Shown: positions 53,318 to 63,722, counted from the stretch's first letter. The stretch is DNA of 64,000 nucleotides from Terriglobia bacterium (GCA_021324615.1 JAJPIT010000031.1:26482-90481); one strand, 5' to 3'. Numbers and translations: made by a program. Notes: generated by a model not told the origin, from the sequence alone.

Positions 53318-54331
53318 TCACTTCTCCTTGGCCCCGACGATGCGCGCGGCGAAATAATTCACCACCTTGGCTTCGTTGCGCGCGACCTCGTAGTAGGCGG
53401 CCTTGAGCAACTGATCCTTGCGGTTGATCAGCGTCTCGCGGATGGTCTGCTGCACCTTGGGATCGGTCAGATCGCGCTGGCCGGCCGGCTCGCGGGTGAT
53501 CAGTTTCAGAATGCGGTAGCCCTCCGCCGTCTTTTGCACCGGCGTAATCTCGCCGGGACGCAGCGCCATCACCGCGCGCCGCAGATCGGCGTTGGCCTTA
53601 TCCAGCGCCGATTCGGCGATGAAGCCAAGGTCGCCCCCGTTGGGCGACGAATTCGGATCTTCGGAGTAGTTCTGAGCGAGCTGCGCGAAATCCTCGCCCT
53701 GTTTCAACCGCGCGTAGAGATTTTCGATTTTCTTGCGCGCCTGCTCGTCGTTCTGGGCCTTGTCATTTTTCAGATTGCGCACATTGCCGTCGGGGACCGG
53801 CGTCACCAGGATCTGCGCCAGATGGATCTGCGGCTCGGCCAGATTGAAGCTGGCTTTATTGGCGGCGTAAAAATCGGTGATGTCCTTATCGGTGATGGTG
53901 ATCCGGGAGGTGATTTCCTTGTTGAAGAGCTTGGCCACGCTGAGGTCCCGGCGAAGCTGCGTGCGCAGGTCCTCGGCGGTCATTTTGCGCGCGTTCAACT
54001 GTTTTTGAAACTCTTCCTGAGTGTAGGGCGCCTTGAGCTCGGTGAATTTGGCTTCGACGTCGGCGTCGGTGGCCATCAACCCCTGGCGCTCGGCGCGTTG
54101 CAGCATGATCTCGCCGTCGATCAGGGTGCGCAGCACTTCGAGCTTTTGAATTTCACTCTGATCGTCGCTGGCGCCCTCGCCGGGCGTGGCGAACTGGGAT
54201 TCGTACTGCTTCTCGAGCTCGGCGTAGGTGATGGCGTGCCCGTTCACCAGGGCCGCGACATTGGCCGGCGCGGGCCGGTTGCACTCCACCAGGGTGAAGA
54301 CGACGACAATCAGGGACAACATTCGCGGCAT
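53318..54331 (-). CDS. SurA-like peptidyl-prolyl isomerase lipoprotein
   Basis: A 337-residue periplasmic chaperone. The signal ends in a lipobox-like VFTLVEC. The SurA N-terminal domain (NVAALVNGHAITYAELEKQY through RMTAEDLRTQLRRD-like helices) is followed by one parvulin domain with IHLAQILVTPVP, LKQGEDFAQLAQNYSEDPNS, NGGDLGFIAESALD and MALRPGEITPVQKTAEGYRILKL (read in pieces). A helical tail completes it. It should help fold outer-membrane proteins, including the large TonB receptors. The histidine kinase gene upstream is on the same strand. Confidence 0.9.
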   Translation of the reverse strand: MPRMLSLIVVVFTLVECNRPAPANVAALVNGHAITYAELEKQYESQFATPGEGASDDQSEIQKLEVLRTLIDGEIMLQRAERQGLMATDADVEAKFTELKAPYTQEEFQKQLNARKMTAEDLRTQLRRDLSVAKLFNKEITSRITITDKDITDFYAANKASFNLAEPQIHLAQILVTPVPDGNVRNLKNDKAQNDEQARKKIENLYARLKQGEDFAQLAQNYSEDPNSSPNGGDLGFIAESALDKANADLRRAVMALRPGEITPVQKTAEGYRILKLITREPAGQRDLTDPKVQQTIRETLINRKDQLLKAAYYEVARNEAKVVNYFAARIVGAKEK

Positions 54332-54381
54332 GGGTAGAAGTTTTCATTCTACACCGCGGCGGAAAGCGCTCCCGGCGGAAG

Positions 54382-56733
54382 CTAGCGCCGCACGGCCGCC
54401 GCCGCGCCGGTTCGCGACGCGATCCGGTCCAGAAGCGCGGTCACGTCTTCGCCCCGGAAGGGGCGGCCCAGCAGGAACGTGCCGTCCGGCTCAAGATGGC
54501 GCGCCAGTTCGGCGTCGTAGCCGTCGGTGATGAGCACCAGCGCTTGCGCCAGCGGGCGCATCCGCTGCTCGATCTCGCTCCAGGAGCCGTTTGCCGGGCG
54601 CATCGCCCAGAAAATCGCGTCGAAGCGCAGCCGCTGGGCCAGATCTTCGGCCTGCTCCGGCGGCGCGGGCACGGCGCGATGCCCGCCCGCGCTTAGCAGC
54701 AGCAGCAGTTGGCGCCGCGCGTCGGGATCGGGCTCCACCAGCAGGACGGTGAGGCGTGCGCCGGCGGGAGCCGGTCCGGCGGCCGCTTCCGTGGAAGCGG
54801 GCGAGGCCAGCGGAAGATCCAGCTCAAAGCGCGCCGCTCCGGCACGCGTGCGGAAGTGGATTTCGCCTCCGTGCGTTTGGATGATCCCCTTGCAGACCGC
54901 CAGGCCGAGGCCGCCGGTGTCCAAGGGCGGCGCGTCGGCGAAGGGATCCCGCGGCGCGGCTTCCTTCACCGAATAGCCGATCTCGATCACCGCGCGGCGG
55001 GCCAGCACGCCGCTTTCGACGGTGATCGTCTTGGCCGGCGCTTCGGCGGCGCACTGCTCGGCGTGCACCAGCAGGCTGAGAAGAACCTGCTCGATCTGCC
55101 CCTGCGCGCCGAGCACAAAGGCCTCCCGCGGGGATAAACGCTGATGCACGCGCAGGCCCAGCGATTTCCACTCCGGATCGCGGAAGCGGATCAGTCCCGC
55201 CAGCAGCGCGTTCACCTCCACCGGCCGCGCTCCGGCGTGTTCCGGGCGGGCAAAGGAAACCAGGCGGTCGACGATCTCCGAGGCGCGCCGCGACTCGGCC
55301 GCCAGAAAGCGCAGATCGCTTTCCGGGACCGGCCGGCCCGGCGATTCGGCCAGCGCCGTCGCCATCTTCGAAATTCCCTCCAGAGGCGCCCGCAGGTCGC
55401 TGGCGATGCCGGAGATCAGTTGCCCGGTGGCAGCCAGTTTTTCGCTGCGGAAAAGCTGCTCGCGCACGGTCTGCTGCTCCTGAAGTTTCAGCGACGCGGC
55501 CACTTGATTGGCCAGGTGCTGCGCCGCGCCCTGTTCCTCGGCGCGGAAATATCCCAGCCGCCGGGCGTTGCCCATTTCGAGCACGCCCAGCACGTCATCC
55601 TTGGAAAGCAGCGGAACGAACATGGCCGAGCGGGGCAGAGGCGCGCGCCCGCCGAGGGCCACCAGCGGGCTGCGCCGCACGTCCGGCACATTGAGCAGCG
55701 TGCGGTTCAGAAAACAGGAGACCGCACCGGATGCCAGACCCTCCGGCGGCGCATCCAAAGGAACCGCCATCGGCTCCGGGTCGGCCGGGGTGGGCACGCG
55801 CTCCAGCGTTTTCGCCCGGCGGTTATAAAGATACAGCCTTACCGCGGTGGCCTGCGTCACCGTGGGGAGCACCGCGGCCAGTTTGGCCGCGATCTCGGCC
55901 GGCGAGCCCGCGGAAATAATCTCCTCGCTCAAGGCATAAAACGCGCGCATCGACCGCCGCGCCGCCCCCTGGCTCCGCTCCCGCAGCCACCACAGCAGCG
56001 CCAGCAGCGCGGTCACCGAAAATCCGCCAAAAAACACCAGCGGCAGCGTCATGGATTCCGGCGCGCCGATTCTTTGCACATCCGCGGCGGAGGCGAGCAT
56101 CAATTGAAAGCCGGCGTTGTGCGGCGGCTCCAGCGAATATTGCGTGATCAATCCGGTGAGCCGCACCCGGTCGCCGGCATGGATCTGCCGTAAATCGCCC
56201 GCGCCGCCGCCGCTGGAGCGCGGCAGGAAAACCGAGAGCGACGCGCCATGATCCGTCACCACCAGGCTCTGCCCGCCGAGGTTTTCGCCGATGCTGGCGA
56301 CAGTGGCCGTGGTCCGCGCCATCACGCCGAGATAGCGGAAGCCGGCGATTTCCGCCAGGCTCAGATCCTTCGGCTCCGGCGGCGCCTCGTGCCGCAAGAT
56401 CTGGATCGACGACGGGGCCAGCAGCGGCAATCCGGCGCGGCTTTGAATGGTGCCGGAAACCTCCACCCAGTCGCCCGGCACCACGCCGGAAAACTCGCTG
56501 CGCTCGCCGCGCAGGATCAGGCCGTGAGCGCCCTCGTCGCGCAGCGGCAAGTAATAGGTCCCCAGCGCCCACACCGGAGCCGAAGCGATCTGTCCCCGCG
56601 TCCGGATCGCCCGCCCTTCGTAAACCGCCGTGAATTCCGGACGGGAACGGGAGCCGGCCTGTTCCATTGTGACCGGCTCCTGCGCCGCGGCGATCGCCGC
56701 AGCCGCGAGAATCCAACACGCGGCCCGTCTCAT
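54382..56733 (-). CDS. Degenerate histidine-kinase / receiver hybrid
   Basis: A 783-residue membrane protein with a signal peptide, a periplasmic beta region (about 20-225), one transmembrane helix (about 229-250), a GAF domain (about 270-415) and kinase and receiver domains. The framework EKLAATGQLISGIASDLRAP is HisKA, but the phosphoacceptor His is Ser445. The HATPase N-box has His557 where Asn is expected, and no DxGxG G1 box is seen, although TGGLGLAVCKG remains. The receiver has Trp-Ala (709-710) in place of the phosphoacceptor Asp. It looks like a sensor that signals by binding rather than catalysis. GGGGAG supports the start. Confidence 0.82.
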   Translation of the reverse strand: MRRAACWILAAAAIAAAQEPVTMEQAGSRSRPEFTAVYEGRAIRTRGQIASAPVWALGTYYLPLRDEGAHGLILRGERSEFSGVVPGDWVEVSGTIQSRAGLPLLAPSSIQILRHEAPPEPKDLSLAEIAGFRYLGVMARTTATVASIGENLGGQSLVVTDHGASLSVFLPRSSGGGAGDLRQIHAGDRVRLTGLITQYSLEPPHNAGFQLMLASAADVQRIGAPESMTLPLVFFGGFSVTALLALLWWLRERSQGAARRSMRAFYALSEEIISAGSPAEIAAKLAAVLPTVTQATAVRLYLYNRRAKTLERVPTPADPEPMAVPLDAPPEGLASGAVSCFLNRTLLNVPDVRRSPLVALGGRAPLPRSAMFVPLLSKDDVLGVLEMGNARRLGYFRAEEQGAAQHLANQVAASLKLQEQQTVREQLFRSEKLAATGQLISGIASDLRAPLEGISKMATALAESPGRPVPESDLRFLAAESRRASEIVDRLVSFARPEHAGARPVEVNALLAGLIRFRDPEWKSLGLRVHQRLSPREAFVLGAQGQIEQVLLSLLVHAEQCAAEAPAKTITVESGVLARRAVIEIGYSVKEAAPRDPFADAPPLDTGGLGLAVCKGIIQTHGGEIHFRTRAGAARFELDLPLASPASTEAAAGPAPAGARLTVLLVEPDPDARRQLLLLLSAGGHRAVPAPPEQAEDLAQRLRFDAIFWAMRPANGSWSEIEQRMRPLAQALVLITDGYDAELARHLEPDGTFLLGRPFRGEDVTALLDRIASRTGAAAAVRR

Positions 56734-56857
56734 GGGGCTCCCCAAACTTCCATTACGCATGGAATCATAACATGAGAGATCGGGTTAGGGACCGGTTAGA
56801 GTATGTTTCGGGGCCGGTCTTGAGGGAAATGGCCGGGGAGAATGCAGGGAAGTCCCC

Positions 56858-57151
56858 ATGGTGCTTCTTATGGATCCGAATCGGCTCGTGGCGCGAAGAT
56901 ATATCCTTTCCGGGCGGGTGCAGGGGGTCGGATTCCGCTACTTCGCTGAACGCGCGGCGCGCGCCACCGGAGTTGCGGGCTGGGCCCGCAATCTGGACGA
57001 CGGACGTCTGGAAGTGTATGCCAGTGGAACGCGGCCGCAGTTGGAGGAATTCGAATCGCGGCTTCGCTCGGGTCCTCCGCGCGCCGACATCCGTGGATTC
57101 GAGGCCGCCGAAGCCGCCCCCTTGGATGCGCAAGGCTTCTCCATTCGCTAA
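56858..57151 (+). CDS. acyP: Acylphosphatase
   Basis: A 97-residue enzyme that hydrolyses carboxyl phosphates such as 1,3-bisphosphoglycerate. The signature GRVQGVGFRYFAERAA holds the catalytic Arg, and WARNLDDGRLEVYASG holds the catalytic Asn. AGGGAAG stands five bases before the ATG at 56858; the family-like start MDPNRLVARRYIL is four codons later. apt follows 15 bases downstream. Confidence 0.93.
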   Translation: MVLLMDPNRLVARRYILSGRVQGVGFRYFAERAARATGVAGWARNLDDGRLEVYASGTRPQLEEFESRLRSGPPRADIRGFEAAEAAPLDAQGFSIR

Positions 57152-57166
57152 AATTAAGCGTTTCCG

Positions 57167-57682
57167 ATGAATCATTTAAAAGCTCTGATCCGGGAAGTGC
57201 CGGACTTTCCCAAGCCCGGCATTCTGTTCTACGACATCACCACGCTGCTCAAGGACGCCAGGGGTTTGCACCTGCTCATCGACGAATTAGGCGCGGCTTA
57301 CGCGGGAAAGGGCATCGATAAAGTCGTCGGCATCGAAGCGCGGGGCTTTATTTTCGCGCCCGCCGTAGCCTACGCCCTGAACGCCGGATTCGTGCCGGTG
57401 CGCAAGCCGAAAAAACTGCCGTCGGCGACCGAGCGCGTCGAATATCAGTTGGAATACGGAACCGACGCCCTGGAAATTCACCGCGACGCGGTGGAGGCGG
57501 GGGAAAACGTTTTAATCGTCGACGATGTTCTCGCCACCGGCGGCACGGCCCGCGCGGTGACGCAGTTGGTTGAAAAGCTTGGCGGAAAAGTGGCGGGATT
57601 GGGATTCGTCATCGAGCTCGATTTTCTCAAGGGCCGGGAAAAGCTGCCGGGCTACGACGTCCGCGCGATGCTGCATTATTGA
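57167..57682 (+). CDS. apt: Adenine phosphoribosyltransferase
   Basis: A purine-salvage enzyme that makes AMP from adenine and PRPP. The 171 residues have the N-terminal hood [37 protein letters not shown], the base-binding RKPKKLPS and the PRPP loop [22 protein letters not shown] lies 12 bases before the ATG, so the 5' leader is short. prs, which makes its PRPP, is 1.5 kb downstream. Confidence 0.97.
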   Translation: MNHLKALIREVPDFPKPGILFYDITTLLKDARGLHLLIDELGAAYAGKGIDKVVGIEARGFIFAPAVAYALNAGFVPVRKPKKLPSATERVEYQLEYGTDALEIHRDAVEAGENVLIVDDVLATGGTARAVTQLVEKLGGKVAGLGFVIELDFLKGREKLPGYDVRAMLHY

Positions 57683-57713
57683 CCTCTTTGCCGGATTCCA
57701 GAGAAAGGGGCGA

Positions 57714-58679
57714 ATGCTTCGATCCGCCAAAGTAAAGGCCCTCGCTAAGATTAACCTGGATCTGCGCGTGCTTGCCAAGCGGCCCGACGGATTCCATGAG
57801 CTTCGCACCGTTTTCCAGACCATTTCGCTGGCCGATTCACTTGACATTGACTACGAGCCGGCGCGGCGGACCGAGCTGAGTCTGGATGGCAACGTCGAGA
57901 TCGCCGACAATCTGGTCCTGCGGGCGGCACAAGCGGTGCTGGAGTCGATGAAAACCCACGCGCGGGTGCGGTTTCGCCTGACCAAGCGGATCCCCATGGG
58001 CGGAGGATTAGGCGGCGGATCGAGCGACGCGGCGGCGGTTCTTTTGGCGCTGCCGGCGCTCGCCGGCAAAAGCGCGGCGATTGGGGAAATTGCCGCCGGG
58101 CTGGGCAGCGATGTGCCCTTTTTTCTTGAGGGCGGCACGGCGCTCGCCATCGGGCGCGGAACGGAATTTTACAGCCTTCCGGACATCGCCGAGCAGCCCG
58201 TCCTGGTCGCCTCCGGCGGGGTTCATGTGTCCACGGCGGAGGCGTACCGGGCGCTGGACCGGAGTTTGACATTCACCGGATCGTCATATAGAATTAGTGG
58301 TTTCCAGTCCTTCGTGCGGGCGCTGGGCGATTTGCGCCGCGCGGACCTGGCGAGTGCGTCGAGCGAAAACGACTTCGAGGCGGTCGTCTTTCGGCGGTTT
58401 CCCAAGCTAAAAACGATCCGGGAAAAGTTGTCGGAAGGCGGCGCCGTCGCGAGAATGACCGGTAGCGGTTCGGCCATTTTTGCCATCTATGCTTCGGAAC
58501 GCGACCGCGAGCGCGCGCGAAAGAGTTTCCACGGGGAGCGGGCCGTCGGGCAATGCGAGTTGCTGTCAGCTCGCCTGGTGAGCCGGCGGAGTTATCAGCG
58601 GATGTGGCGACGCCAGCTCGCCGCTCACCTCGCTCCGGAGAGCAGGATATGGCCGCCGCCAAGCCGGTACGCGCGATGA
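57714..58679 (+). CDS. ispE: 4-diphosphocytidyl-2-C-methyl-D-erythritol kinase
   Basis: A GHMP kinase of the MEP isoprenoid pathway. [22 protein letters not shown] and [16 protein letters not shown] are family hallmarks, the ATP loop is [16 protein letters not shown], and the C-terminal [12 protein letters not shown] matches. At 321 residues it is about 35 longer than usual because of a basic C-terminal tail. The last 31 bases overlap prs. GGGG before the ATG serves as ribosome site. Confidence 0.95.
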   Translation: MLRSAKVKALAKINLDLRVLAKRPDGFHELRTVFQTISLADSLDIDYEPARRTELSLDGNVEIADNLVLRAAQAVLESMKTHARVRFRLTKRIPMGGGLGGGSSDAAAVLLALPALAGKSAAIGEIAAGLGSDVPFFLEGGTALAIGRGTEFYSLPDIAEQPVLVASGGVHVSTAEAYRALDRSLTFTGSSYRISGFQSFVRALGDLRRADLASASSENDFEAVVFRRFPKLKTIREKLSEGGAVARMTGSGSAIFAIYASERDRERARKSFHGERAVGQCELLSARLVSRRSYQRMWRRQLAAHLAPESRIWPPPSRYAR

Positions 58680-59620
58680 GGTTCAATCACTTCAAGGTGT
58701 TCACGGGCAGCGCCAACCCGGCGCTGGCCGCCGAGATTTGTTATGAGCTCGGCTGCTCGCTGGCCGCCGCCACCGTGCGCCAGTTTTCCGACGGCGAAGT
58801 CCACTTGCAGATCCAGGAAAACGTGCGCGGCGCCGATGTGTTCGTGGTGCAGCCGACCTGCACGCCGGTGGACCGCCATCTGATGGAGCTGCTGCTGATG
58901 ATGGACGCCCTCAAACGGGCGTCAGCCGAGCGCATCACCGCGGTGCTACCCTATTATGGGTACGCGCGGCAGGACCGCAAGGACCGGCCGCGCATGCCGA
59001 TTTCGGCGCGCCTGGTGGCCAATCTGCTGGAACGCGCCGGAGCCAATCGGATTTTAGCGCTCGATCTGCACGCCGCGCAGATTCAGGGATTTTTTGACGT
59101 CCCGGTGGACCATCTGTTCGCCTCGCCGGTGATGGTGGAGTATTTCGATGAGTATCGCGGCGCGGGCTTGACGGTGGTTTCGCCCGACGCCGGCGGCGTG
59201 GAGCGGGCGCGGGCGTTTGCCAAGCGGCTGGATTCGCCGCTGGCGATCATCGACAAGCGGCGCACGGAGGTGAATGTCGCCGAGGTGATGCACATCATCG
59301 GCGATGTGGAAGGGCAGGATTGCCTGATCGTGGACGACCTGATCGATACGGCAGGAACGCTGGTGAAAGCGGCCGAGGCGCTGCTCAAGCGGGGCGCCAA
59401 GAGCGTGCGGGCCTGCGCCACGCACGCCGTGCTGTCGGGTCCGGCGGTGGAGCGGATTGAAAGTTCGGAGATTGAAGAAGTGGTGGTCACCAATTCGATT
59501 CCGTTGAACGAGGAAGCCGACAACTGCTCGCGGATCAAGCAGCTTTCGGTGGCGCCGCTGCTGGCCAAGGCCATCCAGTCCATCCACGAGGACGGATCGG
59601 TGAGCACGTTGTTTGTTTAA
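58649..59620 (+). CDS. prs: Ribose-phosphate pyrophosphokinase
   Basis: It makes PRPP for nucleotide, His and Trp synthesis. The 324 residues include [38 protein letters not shown] (read in pieces), [26 protein letters not shown] in part, [13 protein letters not shown], and the PRPP-binding [15 protein letters not shown]. It overlaps the end of ispE by 31 bases, a linkage seen in many bacteria. An ATG at 58676 is a shorter alternative. Confidence 0.97.
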   Translation: MAAAKPVRAMRFNHFKVFTGSANPALAAEICYELGCSLAAATVRQFSDGEVHLQIQENVRGADVFVVQPTCTPVDRHLMELLLMMDALKRASAERITAVLPYYGYARQDRKDRPRMPISARLVANLLERAGANRILALDLHAAQIQGFFDVPVDHLFASPVMVEYFDEYRGAGLTVVSPDAGGVERARAFAKRLDSPLAIIDKRRTEVNVAEVMHIIGDVEGQDCLIVDDLIDTAGTLVKAAEALLKRGAKSVRACATHAVLSGPAVERIESSEIEEVVVTNSIPLNEEADNCSRIKQLSVAPLLAKAIQSIHEDGSVSTLFV

Positions 59621-59637
59621 GGGTTAGGAAAGCGAGC

Positions 59638-60330
59638 ATGAGAAAAGATATTACAATTCAAGCGCGGCCGCGGAGCCAGCGCGGCAAGAATGAAGCGCGC
59701 CGGCTGCGCGCCACCGGCGCGGCTCCGGCCGTGCTCTACGGCGCCGGCGGCGGCAGCGTGCCGGTGGCGGTCAGCCCCAAGGAGTTGACGAAAATTCTCA
59801 ACTCCCCCACCGGGCACAACACGATTTTTAATCTGGCGGTGGAGGGCGGCGAGACGGTTCCCGTCATGATCGTCGACTGGCAGAACGATCCCATCAAGGA
59901 GACCCTGCTGCACATCGATCTGAAGCGGATCGACCTCAACCGGCGCCTGCGCGTCAAAGTTCCGATCCATCATGTCGGCGAGCCGAAAGGCGTGAAGCTG
60001 CAAGGCGGGCTGCACGAGCTGATCACGCGCGAGGTGGAGATCGAGTGCCTGCCGGATCAGATCCCGGAAGAGTTCACCGTGGACGTGAGCGAGCTGATGA
60101 TCGGACAGAGCATTCGCGCCGGCGATCTGAAGCTGGAAGAGGGCGTGCGGCTGGTGAGCGCCCCGGATTCGGTGATTTCGCACGTGGTGGCGCTGAAGGC
60201 GGAAGAGGCGGCGGCTCCGGCGGCCGAGGGCGCGGCTCCGGCGGCTCCGGCCGAGCCGGAGGTGATCAAGAAGGGCAAGAAGGAAGAGGAGGGTGCGGCC
60301 CCGGCGGAAGAAAAGAAGGGGAAGAAGTAA
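59638..60330 (+). CDS. rplY: 50S ribosomal protein L25/general stress protein Ctc
   Basis: A 230-residue long-form L25. The N-terminal domain has RGKNEARRLRATGAAPAVLYG and VDWQNDPIKETLLHIDLKRI. The CTC domain follows (VPIHHVGEPKGVKLQGGLHE to about 185), and a low-complexity Ala/Glu/Lys tail ends KKGKK. It binds 5S rRNA. Linkage prs-rplY-pth is widely conserved. Confidence 0.95.
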   Translation: MRKDITIQARPRSQRGKNEARRLRATGAAPAVLYGAGGGSVPVAVSPKELTKILNSPTGHNTIFNLAVEGGETVPVMIVDWQNDPIKETLLHIDLKRIDLNRRLRVKVPIHHVGEPKGVKLQGGLHELITREVEIECLPDQIPEEFTVDVSELMIGQSIRAGDLKLEEGVRLVSAPDSVISHVVALKAEEAAAPAAEGAAPAAPAEPEVIKKGKKEEEGAAPAEEKKGKK

Positions 60331-60366
60331 GTGGCCGGCCGGCGCGGGGCGGGCGGCTAAGCCGGA

Positions 60367-60957
60367 ATGGATTTTCTCATCGTGGGCCTCGGCAACCCCG
60401 GCGAGCGGTATGCCAACACGCCGCATAACCTGGGCTTCATGGTGATCGACCGGCTGGCGGAATTGCACGCGATCCGGGTGAACCGCAAGGAGAACATGGC
60501 GCTGGTCGGGGTGGGGGCCATTGGCGAAAAACAGGTGGCTCTCGCCAAGCCGCAGACGTTTATGAATCTGAGCGGCCCATCCGTGCGCGGGCTGCTGGAG
60601 CGGTACCAGTTGCAACCGGACCGCCTGATTGTGGTTTACGACGAGCTGGATCTGGCCTGGGGCACGATGAAGATCAAGCCCGCCGGATCGGCCGCCGGTC
60701 ATAAGGGCGCGCAAAGCGTGATCGGCGCGCTGGGGACCGGAGACTTTACGCGGGTGCGGCTGGGCATTCATCCGGACCATCCGGTGAAGGGCGAAGAGTT
60801 TGTGCTGCGGCCGTTTGCCAAGTCGCAGTTGCGGGAAGTGGAGGAGGTGGTCGGGCGGGGCTGCGCGGCCGTCGAATCCATACTTGCCGAGGGCGTCGAA
60901 AAGTCCATGACGGTTTTTAATCGCCGCGCCCAAGGCTCAAAGGAAGAGGAAGAATGA
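60367..60957 (+). CDS. pth: Peptidyl-tRNA hydrolase
   Basis: It recycles tRNA from drop-off peptidyl-tRNAs. The 196 residues begin [21 protein letters not shown] with the conserved Asn and catalytic His, followed by [25 protein letters not shown] with the catalytic Asp, and [17 protein letters not shown]. The last four bases overlap the rpsF start (ATGA). Confidence 0.97.
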   Translation: MDFLIVGLGNPGERYANTPHNLGFMVIDRLAELHAIRVNRKENMALVGVGAIGEKQVALAKPQTFMNLSGPSVRGLLERYQLQPDRLIVVYDELDLAWGTMKIKPAGSAAGHKGAQSVIGALGTGDFTRVRLGIHPDHPVKGEEFVLRPFAKSQLREVEEVVGRGCAAVESILAEGVEKSMTVFNRRAQGSKEEEE

Positions 60958-61412
60958 GAGTCTACGAAGAGCTGTTTATCGTGAAGCCGGACGCGCCGGA
61001 CGAGGAGGTGGAGGCGTTCCTCGAACAGATCCGCCAGGTGATCGTCAACGGCAAGGGCACCCTGGACAAGGTCGATCACTGGGGCGTGCGCAAGCTGGCC
61101 TACCGCGTTTCCAAGTACAACGAAGGGCGCTATGTGCTGCTGGTGTTTTCGAGCTCGCCCGAGCTGGTGCGCGAGGTGGAGCGCCGCATGCGCGTCTCCG
61201 ATCTGGTGATCAAATTCCTCACCGTGCGCATCGACGAGAAGCAGAAAAGGATTGAAAAGCGCAGGAAAAAGCGCGAAAAACGCGCCGCGCGGCGCCCGGC
61301 TCCGCAAGTTGCCGCGCCGGCCGCGCCCGCGGCTCCGGCGCCGGCCGCGCCGGAACACGCCGCGCCCGGGGTTCCCGCCGGCGCCGCGGCCCATCCGGGA
61401 GAAAAGGAGTAA
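60954..61412 (+). CDS. rpsF: 30S ribosomal protein S6
   Basis: Residues 1-95 are a standard S6 ([59 protein letters not shown]). A C-terminal extension of about 50 residues, Lys-rich then Ala/Pro-rich, is longer than in most phyla. It binds 16S rRNA with S18. The ATG overlaps the pth stop. Confidence 0.96.
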   Translation: MRVYEELFIVKPDAPDEEVEAFLEQIRQVIVNGKGTLDKVDHWGVRKLAYRVSKYNEGRYVLLVFSSSPELVREVERRMRVSDLVIKFLTVRIDEKQKRIEKRRKKREKRAARRPAPQVAAPAAPAAPAPAAPEHAAPGVPAGAAAHPGEKE

Positions 61413-61415
61413 AAC

Positions 61416-61718
61416 ATGGCGGACGAGAGAAAGGGCGGAAGACCGATCAGCGGTTCCATGCGTCCCACCGGGGGCGACAAGGCGATCGCCGGCAAGAAAC
61501 AGTATTTCCGGCGCAAAAAAGTGTGCCGCTTCTGCGTGGACCGGATCGACGACATCGACTACAAAGACGTGCGGCTGCTTTCCAGCTTTATCAGCGAGCG
61601 CGGAAAGATCACGCCGCGGCGCATCTCCGGCGTATGCACGCCGCACCAGAGGCGGCTGGCGGAGGCGATCAAGCAGGCGCGCAACATCGCGCTCATGCCC
61701 TTCGCCACGTCGATTTAA
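61416..61718 (+). CDS. rpsR: 30S ribosomal protein S18
   Basis: A 100-residue S18 with an N-terminal extension of about 25 residues and the core [41 protein letters not shown], ending [13 protein letters not shown]. The CxxC...CxxH pattern indicates the zinc-binding form. It follows rpsF by three bases. Confidence 0.97.
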   Translation: MADERKGGRPISGSMRPTGGDKAIAGKKQYFRRKKVCRFCVDRIDDIDYKDVRLLSSFISERGKITPRRISGVCTPHQRRLAEAIKQARNIALMPFATSI

Positions 61719-61727
61719 GAGGAAACC

Positions 61728-62174
61728 ATGGAAGTCATACTTCGGGAAGATATCGAAAAATTGGGTTCGCGCGGGCAGGTGGTCAAGGTCGCGCCGGGCT
61801 TTGCGCGCAATTTTCTTCTGCCGCGGCGCCTGGCGGTGGAGGCCACCGACGCCAACAAAAAGATCGTCGAACAGGAGCGGCAGGCGCATCTGCGCAAGGA
61901 AGCCAAGCTTCAGGCCGACGCCTCCGAACTGGCCAGGCTGATGGCCTCGGTGGAGGTGACCATCCGGCAAAAGGCCGGCGAGAACGATCAGTTGTTCGGA
62001 TCGGTCACGGCCAACGACATCGCGGTCGCCCTGGAAAAGCTGGGCTATTCGATCGACCGGAAGAAGGTGCATCTGGAGGAGCCGATCAAGACGCTGGGCG
62101 ACTTCACCGTGAGCATCCGGCTGCACAAGGAAGTGTCCGTCGATCTGCCGGTCCACGTGGTCCGGGAAGAGTAA
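61728..62174 (+). CDS. rplI: 50S ribosomal protein L9
   Basis: A 148-residue L9. The N-terminal domain EVILREDIEKLGSRGQVVKV and GFARNFLLPRRLAV precedes the long connecting helix (about 42-75) and the C-terminal domain GENDQLFGSVTANDIAVAL, then KTLGDFTVSIRLHKEV. GAGG precedes the ATG. It closes the rpsF-rpsR-rplI operon. Confidence 0.97.
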   Translation: MEVILREDIEKLGSRGQVVKVAPGFARNFLLPRRLAVEATDANKKIVEQERQAHLRKEAKLQADASELARLMASVEVTIRQKAGENDQLFGSVTANDIAVALEKLGYSIDRKKVHLEEPIKTLGDFTVSIRLHKEVSVDLPVHVVREE

Positions 62175-62226
62175 AGGAGACGAAGGACGGGCGCGCCGGG
62201 CTTCCGGCGCCCGGCTTGCTCCGCTC

Positions 62227-63699
62227 ATGCCGGTAGAAGAACTGCTCCACTCCGCGGCGATGGGCCGGGCCGGTGTCGACCGGCGCCTGCTCCGCCAGAT
62301 TCTCGAGGACCCGGATGCCGTGAGCGGCTTGGTTCGATTCGCGCAATCCCCGCGCCAGGGCGAACGGCTCGATCTCGAACCTCTGCTGGTGGACCTGTTC
62401 CGGCACTTTCAGCCGCCGGAGGCGCTGGATTTTTATCTGGAGGCGATCCGCCGGTCGCCGGAGGAGGTCTCCGACCAACTGGTGGAGGCGATTCTTCCCC
62501 TCGGCGGGAAGGCGGTCGATCCGCTGCTGGCGCTTTATCAGGAATTGGGCGAGGAACGCGGCGGCGAGATCGCCTTCCTGCTGGCCGGACTGGGTGTGCG
62601 CGATCCGCGCATTCTGGAGCTGCTGCTGGAGCGTCTGGAGTACGACGCCGCCGACGGCGCCTTCACCTTGGGCATTTACGGCGATCCGGCGGCGCGTCCG
62701 GCGCTGGAAAAGATGCTGGCCGAGATTCCGGAGCAAGACGTCCAACTGCGGCGCGAGTTGAAGCACGCCCTGGATTCGCTGAGCGAAACGCCGGCGCGCG
62801 ATCCCGGCCAGACCTTCGACATTTTTAAGGAGTATCCCGAGCACGATCTTCCCGCCTTTGACGTTCTGCCGGAAGCGGAGCGGCTGGAGCTGCTGCGGTC
62901 CGATGATGCGGCGGCGCGGGCCGGGGCGGCGCACAGTTTTTTCAATACGGCTCTGAACGCGAAGTCGCGCGAGGCTCTGCTGGAGACCGCGCGGGGCGAC
63001 GCGGAGCCGGCAGTGCGGGCGCGCGCCTGGGAGTCGCTGGCGGACGCCATCGGCGACGCGGCGATCCGCCGGGAGATGATCGCGGTGATGAACGACGAAT
63101 CGCGCCCGCTGGAGGAACGCGGCGGCGCGGCGGTGGGCTTATACGGCGCCGCCGAGGACGCCCAGGTCCGGCCGGGGATCGAAAAACTGTACCAGATCCC
63201 GGAAGCGCGCGCCAAGGCTCTGGAGGCGATGTGGCGGTCGCTGTGGGCAGGGTTCGCGAAGTTTTTCCCGGCGCATCTGGAGGATCGCGATCCGAAAGTG
63301 GTGCGCGAGGCGCTGCGCGGCGCGGGCTATTTCGAGCTCAGCGGCTGCCTCGACAAAATCGCCCGATATTTCGACGCCGAGCCGCCGTTTGACCGCCTGC
63401 GCGACGACGCGCTGTTCGCCTACGCGCTGGCGATGCCCGGCGAGACCACCCGCGGGCGCGTCCGCGGGATGCTGCGCAAGCTGGATTCGATCACCCCGCT
63501 CAGCAGCGACGAGACGGCGCTGGTGGAGTTCGCCCTGGATGAGCGGCTGCGCCTGCACGGCCTGGCGCCGGTGTTCAGCGAGGACGACGGGGAGGTCGAA
63601 GCCGAGCCGGAGCCTCCGCCGAAAAAGACCGGCCGCAACGATCCGTGCCCCTGCGGCAGCGGCAGGAAGTATAAGAAATGCTGCGGAGCAAACGCCTGA
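62227..63699 (+). CDS. HEAT-repeat protein with C-terminal SEC-C zinc motif
   Basis: A 490-residue protein. Residues about 20-450 are helical pairs resembling HEAT/PBS-lyase-type repeats (LDLEPLLVDLFRHFQPPEA, PAVRARAWESLADAIGDAA and others). The C-terminus has an acidic-Pro linker and the SEC-C zinc motif NDPCPCGSGRKYKKCC, known from SecA, where it contacts SecB and ribosomes. A role in handling nascent chains or the translocon is possible; the ribosomal neighbours fit this but do not prove it. Confidence 0.82.
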   Translation: MPVEELLHSAAMGRAGVDRRLLRQILEDPDAVSGLVRFAQSPRQGERLDLEPLLVDLFRHFQPPEALDFYLEAIRRSPEEVSDQLVEAILPLGGKAVDPLLALYQELGEERGGEIAFLLAGLGVRDPRILELLLERLEYDAADGAFTLGIYGDPAARPALEKMLAEIPEQDVQLRRELKHALDSLSETPARDPGQTFDIFKEYPEHDLPAFDVLPEAERLELLRSDDAAARAGAAHSFFNTALNAKSREALLETARGDAEPAVRARAWESLADAIGDAAIRREMIAVMNDESRPLEERGGAAVGLYGAAEDAQVRPGIEKLYQIPEARAKALEAMWRSLWAGFAKFFPAHLEDRDPKVVREALRGAGYFELSGCLDKIARYFDAEPPFDRLRDDALFAYALAMPGETTRGRVRGMLRKLDSITPLSSDETALVEFALDERLRLHGLAPVFSEDDGEVEAEPEPPPKKTGRNDPCPCGSGRKYKKCCGANA

Positions 63700-63722
63700 C
63701 CTTTGCCGCGCGGCGCTGCGGG

